From: Pithys albifrons albifrons
Lineage: Eukaryota > Chordata > Aves > Passeriformes > Thamnophilidae
Assembly (NCBI RefSeq): GCF_047495875.1
Contig: NC_092463.1
Coordinates: 12,472,622 to 12,536,621 of the forward strand
Direction of reading: 5' to 3'
Length of the DNA: 64,000 nucleotides
The position numbers were made by a program, and so were the translations under genes. The notes below the pieces were generated by a model. That model made no database searches and had not been told where the DNA came from. It worked only from the letters and a program-made list of their open reading frames with translations. Positions 59,781-64,000 of the stretch are shown here, piece by piece (within the stretch, counting starts at the first letter, position 1; the number at the start of each line of letters is the position of its first letter).

Positions 59781-62700
59781 TAAATGCACTAGAGTTGGAC
59801 CAAGGGTTGGACTCGATGATCTTGGAGGTCTTTTCCAACCCAATCGATTCTATGATTCTATGAAGTTCAGGGTGAAATCTTGGCCTGCCATGTCATTTAC
59901 ATGAAAACACAGTTAAAAGTTTCAAATTACTCAGTAACAGTTCAGAGTACTATCATGACACAGCAACTCATTGCAAAATTTTCTTTTAATTATGCCATAT
60001 TTGTACCTGACCCTGTTGAGCTGAAGTTGTGCCAGGTTTATAGACTATTTCCATTCAACACCTGGCTTCACAAAAATAACAAAGCAGCAGTTTCTTTCAG
60101 CCTATTTGCACAGAGCAACATAAGCAGTGGATATGTAACAATCTACTTCTTCATGACAACAAGCTTCTGAGTCACACATACACATGAAATAAAGAGGGGT
60201 TGATGAGCAAGTCTTCTCTTGGATAGCATATCAATTCAGTATACACATTACTGTTACTACACAATGCAGAAACATTTTACAAGAGTCAGTTACTTACACA
60301 TTATTGCCAAGACAGACAGGTGTGTAGAAGATATACCCAATAAAACAATCAAAATAAATCTAATACTTCCTTTACTTGACAGAATGGTAACTTATGAGGT
60401 TTGTTATATTGAACAAACAAATGAAAAAATTAAGGAGATCTTCAATTGTGCTCCTGCAGTCCACTATGAAGTGCAATTATGAGAAGGTAAAATTATTTCA
60501 ATGCAAGTCCTCAGAGAGATCATTAAGATGCTATTAAAAGACCATTACAATATGTAACTTCAACAGGAAAGCTACTTTATAACAAGTCTTACCATCATTT
60601 TTAAGAGAGGAATGCAATTTCACCAAAAAGAGGTATTCTAACTCAAACACATCATCCTCATTTTGGCTCTTTTATTTGTAATTTTAAAGTTTGTTAACCC
60701 TATGTTTGCTCATGTAGGAATTAAGATCCACGTGGTCCAATTCCAAATGCATTGTCATTTACAAGAGTCATTAATCTAGATGTGGATTAATAAGATTTAA
60801 GCTTTTGACAGAGTTTAAAAACTTGGATTTTAATCTCTCAGTGTTTGAGTATCTACTATAACTTCCCCTCCTAACTGAGGAACTATAAACACCACTAATA
60901 ATTTATGATTAAGCAATTAGCAATTCATACATATACAGAGCAAGTATGCAGTTAAGAACAATTAGACAATATATTTATGCCTGCCTGATAAGCATCAGGG
61001 TCTGGAAAAATACTGCAAAGTTACTTTTACATTCATTAAATACATTGCAATGCGTCATCTTTGGACACTGGAGACAGCTTCTCTGTTCAGTCTGGAGATT
61101 CTCTAACCTTTGCATCACTTTCCACCAGAATGACCATTTCCCTCAAAATCAGAGTAAGCACTGAAAGGCTAATCTAGCAATTATCCTGACATGGCTCTGC
61201 CACAGCAAAGTGATTGATTAACAGTTTGAAAGACAGGAGGTGTGTCAGGGAGCTCTGTCTGGACCTCAGCATGTTGTGACACTGCAGCACACACACGATG
61301 CTCATGGGGAGCATCCCCTCTCCACGCACCAGCACAGCCCCTTCACAACACAGGGCACTTGTTGCTGAATGCAGACCAGACACACCTTCCTACGAGTGAG
61401 CAGGGTAGAATCTGACACAGGCACCACCTGAGAGAGGGGTTCAGAGGGACAACAACCAGACATTCTGTTTCCAAATACATACTTTAAAATGTATGTTAGA
61501 GAATGCGCTTTTAGTGGCTAAAATCAAAGAAAAGCAATACAAAAAAAAAAGTGCATTTCAATCTGTTTCAAGTTTACAGAACTGAAAGAAACACACCATA
61601 AGGACACAGACTACACAGTACCTTAAAAGGACTGTCAAGTAATGCCCTCTTCTTAATCACTTTTTATGGATCTCTTAAAAGAAAACTGTGTTCCCAAGTA
61701 AACAGTAATCACAGACTTAAGGCATTACTGCTACTTATTAAATTACATTTTTAGAGTACCATTGCATTATTGAAGTTGATTGCTACTGTGCAAGCTCTGG
61801 CCTGTCATTTGTTATGAAGGTACTCCAGCTTTGAACCTTTCACCAAAATAAATGAAAATTGATTAATTTCAACAGTTAGTTGATTTTTCAACTCATAATT
61901 ACAGGCTGAAGGCAGGAGAGGGACAAGACATGGAACCAACACATGTTCCTTGAGAAACAAATTATTCCACACCACTGAGAAGTAGAAAAAATTTTCCCTA
62001 GCCAATCCAAAATACATGTTTCAGAGTCAAAGTTCTAAACACCTATGCACTAAATTTAAATACCTGGAACAACTAGAATCACTTACGCACTTAAAGTCAA
62101 TTAGAATTTTGAATAGTGACAGCAGTATTATAAAACAGCATAGACAGATTGAGATTCTGCAAACAAAAGAGTATCCCATAATCTGCTGATGTTTAATAAC
62201 ATTTCCAGTGAACATCTAGTTCAGATATGGCACCAAGCTTTGAGTTTTAGAGGCACAGTAGACTCAAGTACAGTGTGTGTGGCAAAATTTGTATTTTAAA
62301 CTCAGAAGAGGGCTACAAGTTTGCAAATGTGCATTTATTTTTAGTATCACAATGTAATACAGGGCATATCTCTATTACAATGCAACAAAAGTGCATTACA
62401 AAGCAACAAAATCAGTTTCAACAAATTAAATTCAGTTAGAGCTATATATCCTATGTGTTTAATGAATGGCATTAGCAGCACAGGTTCCACCCCCACTAAA
62501 AGTATTAAAACAAGCTCAGTAAGGCAACCTTGCCATTAAAAATACTTCCAAAAAAGGGGGCAACATAAGTGAAGTAGTAATACAATTCAGAGTTCCTTAG
62601 ACATCATCTGAATGATGGCAGGAACAACTGCCATCCCAGGGTGAACATAAACCAAACACTGAACAGAGAACTATAAAATTTTATCAGCCATTTAAACTAT

Positions 62701-64000
62701 AATCAAGATTGGCAGAGACAAGGAGTGGTGTGAAAAAACAGCTTAGCTTCTAGTAACATGTACTAGAGTTTAATTAAAGTGTTAATTAGGGTCTGTTCAA
62801 AACTGTTCAAAACAGTCATCATGCAGTTGCTAGCATTTTTCATTAGTTGCATTTCTTGACAGTATCAAAGTTGAGAGTAAACTGACGTGTTTATTTTCAT
62901 AACTTTTATGGGGCTTTTTTCTACATTGCCAAATGAAATCTTCACAGTTCTAGCCTCCTTCCTGGAAACAAAAATATCATTAGTAACAAAATTCTCCTGA
63001 AACCATTTTATTTTCCTTTAAAAACTTCAGGGAAATAAATTACACTGATAGACTTTCAAAACACATTGATTCCTTCCACAAAAGTACAGATTTGTTTGCT
63101 AGAATGTTTCATACCACATGTGCCATCTTAAGAGACACTAAAAATTGCAGATGCGCTTGCAGAATAAATTCTTCATTTAATGAGATCAAGATCTCTAAAT
63201 ATACTGATCCTTAGTTTGACTTTTATTCTGACACACAGCTGATTTCCCCAATTCTTTGTTCTTAGGAGAGATTCTAAAAGAACGGAGATGCAATAGAGGT
63301 AAGAGCAGCATTTTTTTTCCCTTTCCCCCATTCCAAGATTTAGGAAAATGCTTTTCACTGTTACCACACAACTCTAAGTAGAGCTCTGTTGCCTAAGGGT
63401 CCTTTAAATGGCAGCAAGACACTTCTAGGACAGCAGCGTGGCTGGTAGCAAATGCCCCTGGACACGGATGCCAGGTCGTCAGGCCAGTTCAGTGTCCTCT
63501 GTCCTGGGTCCCTCCCTTCACTGATGGTTTCACCATAAACTCTGCAGCACCAAGACCTCAAGCGAAGACAAGCAGATTGGTCACATTACACATAACACTT
63601 GATCATCTCTCTAGAAGGCAGGGAAGCTTCAATCTCTGAAAACTGCACTAATCTAGACACTGGCAACTGAAAAAAGTTGAATATATATTAAGGTGTAGGA
63701 CCCATGTTATCATGTATTTCATTTCGGCTACATAATTTAATAACCAGATGAATCAATAATGCAGGACTGCCCAAAACAGCTTGTGGAACCATTTTACTGC
63801 AGCTGCATCAAGCAATCAGAAACAAGCTGGAGTCCTCTTTACTTTCAGAGGAAGAAACAGCAGAGCCACCTCTGGCAGCTCTGCAACTTTAACAGCTTGA
63901 TTTGTTTCCATGGAAATAGTCTTATCCTGCAGTTCAGAAACAGGGGTGAAGAGAAAAGATGATTGCAAGACTAGTGTTTCATTAAGTTCTTGCAATAAAG

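Larger units (their letters stand above)
56455..59864 (+). mobile_element. CR1 LINE, about 3.4 kb, 5'-truncated, otherwise well preserved
   Basis: This chicken repeat 1 non-LTR retrotransposon lies antisense to WDR25 in its intron. It contains the end of ORF1 (esterase), the endonuclease and reverse transcriptase parts of ORF2, a short 3' UTR (with the GGACTCGATGATCTTGGAGG-type motif), and a terminal tandem octamer ATTCTATG x2 at 59847-59862. The 5' boundary falls near 56455, where similarity begins just after the expected esterase GDS motif. That fits 5' truncation during target-primed reverse transcription. Its GC content is clearly higher than its flanks. The frames are nearly open, so it is younger than the other CR1 copies here, but it cannot be active because of the truncation and a frameshift. 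Confidence 0.95.
46804..64000 (-). other. WDR25 intron, incomplete at right edge (at least 17.2 kb)
   Basis: The exon at 46803 opens mid-repeat with an AG acceptor upstream, so this stretch is intronic until the missing N-terminal exon beyond 64000. It contains one large CR1 (56455-59864). Open frames at 49183-49547, 50010-50562, 61174-61383 and 63361-63561 have no recognised domain. A pyrimidine-rich tract lies at about 49330-49530. Confidence 0.8.

Noticed and set aside
63361..63561. 66-codon minus-strand frame and CpG-bearing patch near the right edge, considered as a promoter or upstream WDR25 exon
   Set aside because: The translation does not resemble the WDR25 N-terminus and the patch is too short for a CpG island.
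1..64000. CRISPR arrays, tRNA or rRNA genes, complete proviruses
   Set aside because: No regularly spaced repeats, no cloverleaf-like genes and no gag-pol sequence were seen; the only retroviral traces are LTRs.

Overview
This is vertebrate nuclear DNA, most likely from a bird. It is AT-rich and carries one multi-exon gene with GT-AG introns. Repeated CR1 LINE copies are present, several keeping the octamer-repeat 3' end typical of CR1, along with solo LTR-type repeats of avian endogenous retroviruses. A passerine is plausible from the LTR style, but the sequence does not prove it. I saw no bacterial-style operon, CRISPR array, rRNA or tRNA gene.

The only host gene I can support is the 3' half of WDR25, a WD40-repeat protein related to the splicing factor CDC40/PRP17. 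It lies on the minus strand. Five coding exons (46656-46803, 37408-37538, 23128-23298, 21323-21463, 20720-20941) join in frame to 270 residues plus a stop. The N-terminal half must lie beyond the right edge (above 64000), so the whole stretch 46804-64000 is one intron. In human the order is WARS1, WDR25, BEGAIN, DLK1. By that order the left 20 kb would be the WDR25-BEGAIN intergenic region, but no BEGAIN coding sequence is visible.

Layout: 1-20.6 kb is intergenic, with four CR1 remnants, one decayed solo LTR (about 4276-4878), a 42-bp AC microsatellite and small simple repeats. 20.6-46.8 kb holds the WDR25 exons. The 14-kb intron contains an old CR1 (about 23680-25690) split by a 616-bp solo LTR with a clean 5-bp target duplication. 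43.2-43.7 kb is a minus-strand CR1. 46.8-64 kb is intronic and contains a 3.4-kb, unusually well preserved CR1 (about 56455-59864). That CR1 has a truncated esterase ORF1 and an endonuclease/reverse transcriptase ORF2 broken by one frameshift.

I found no convincing undescribed system. The most informative signals are the nested LTR-in-CR1 event, the well-preserved CR1, and a WD-dipeptide tryptophan lost from one WDR25 repeat. Most other open frames are chance frames or shadows of repeats.
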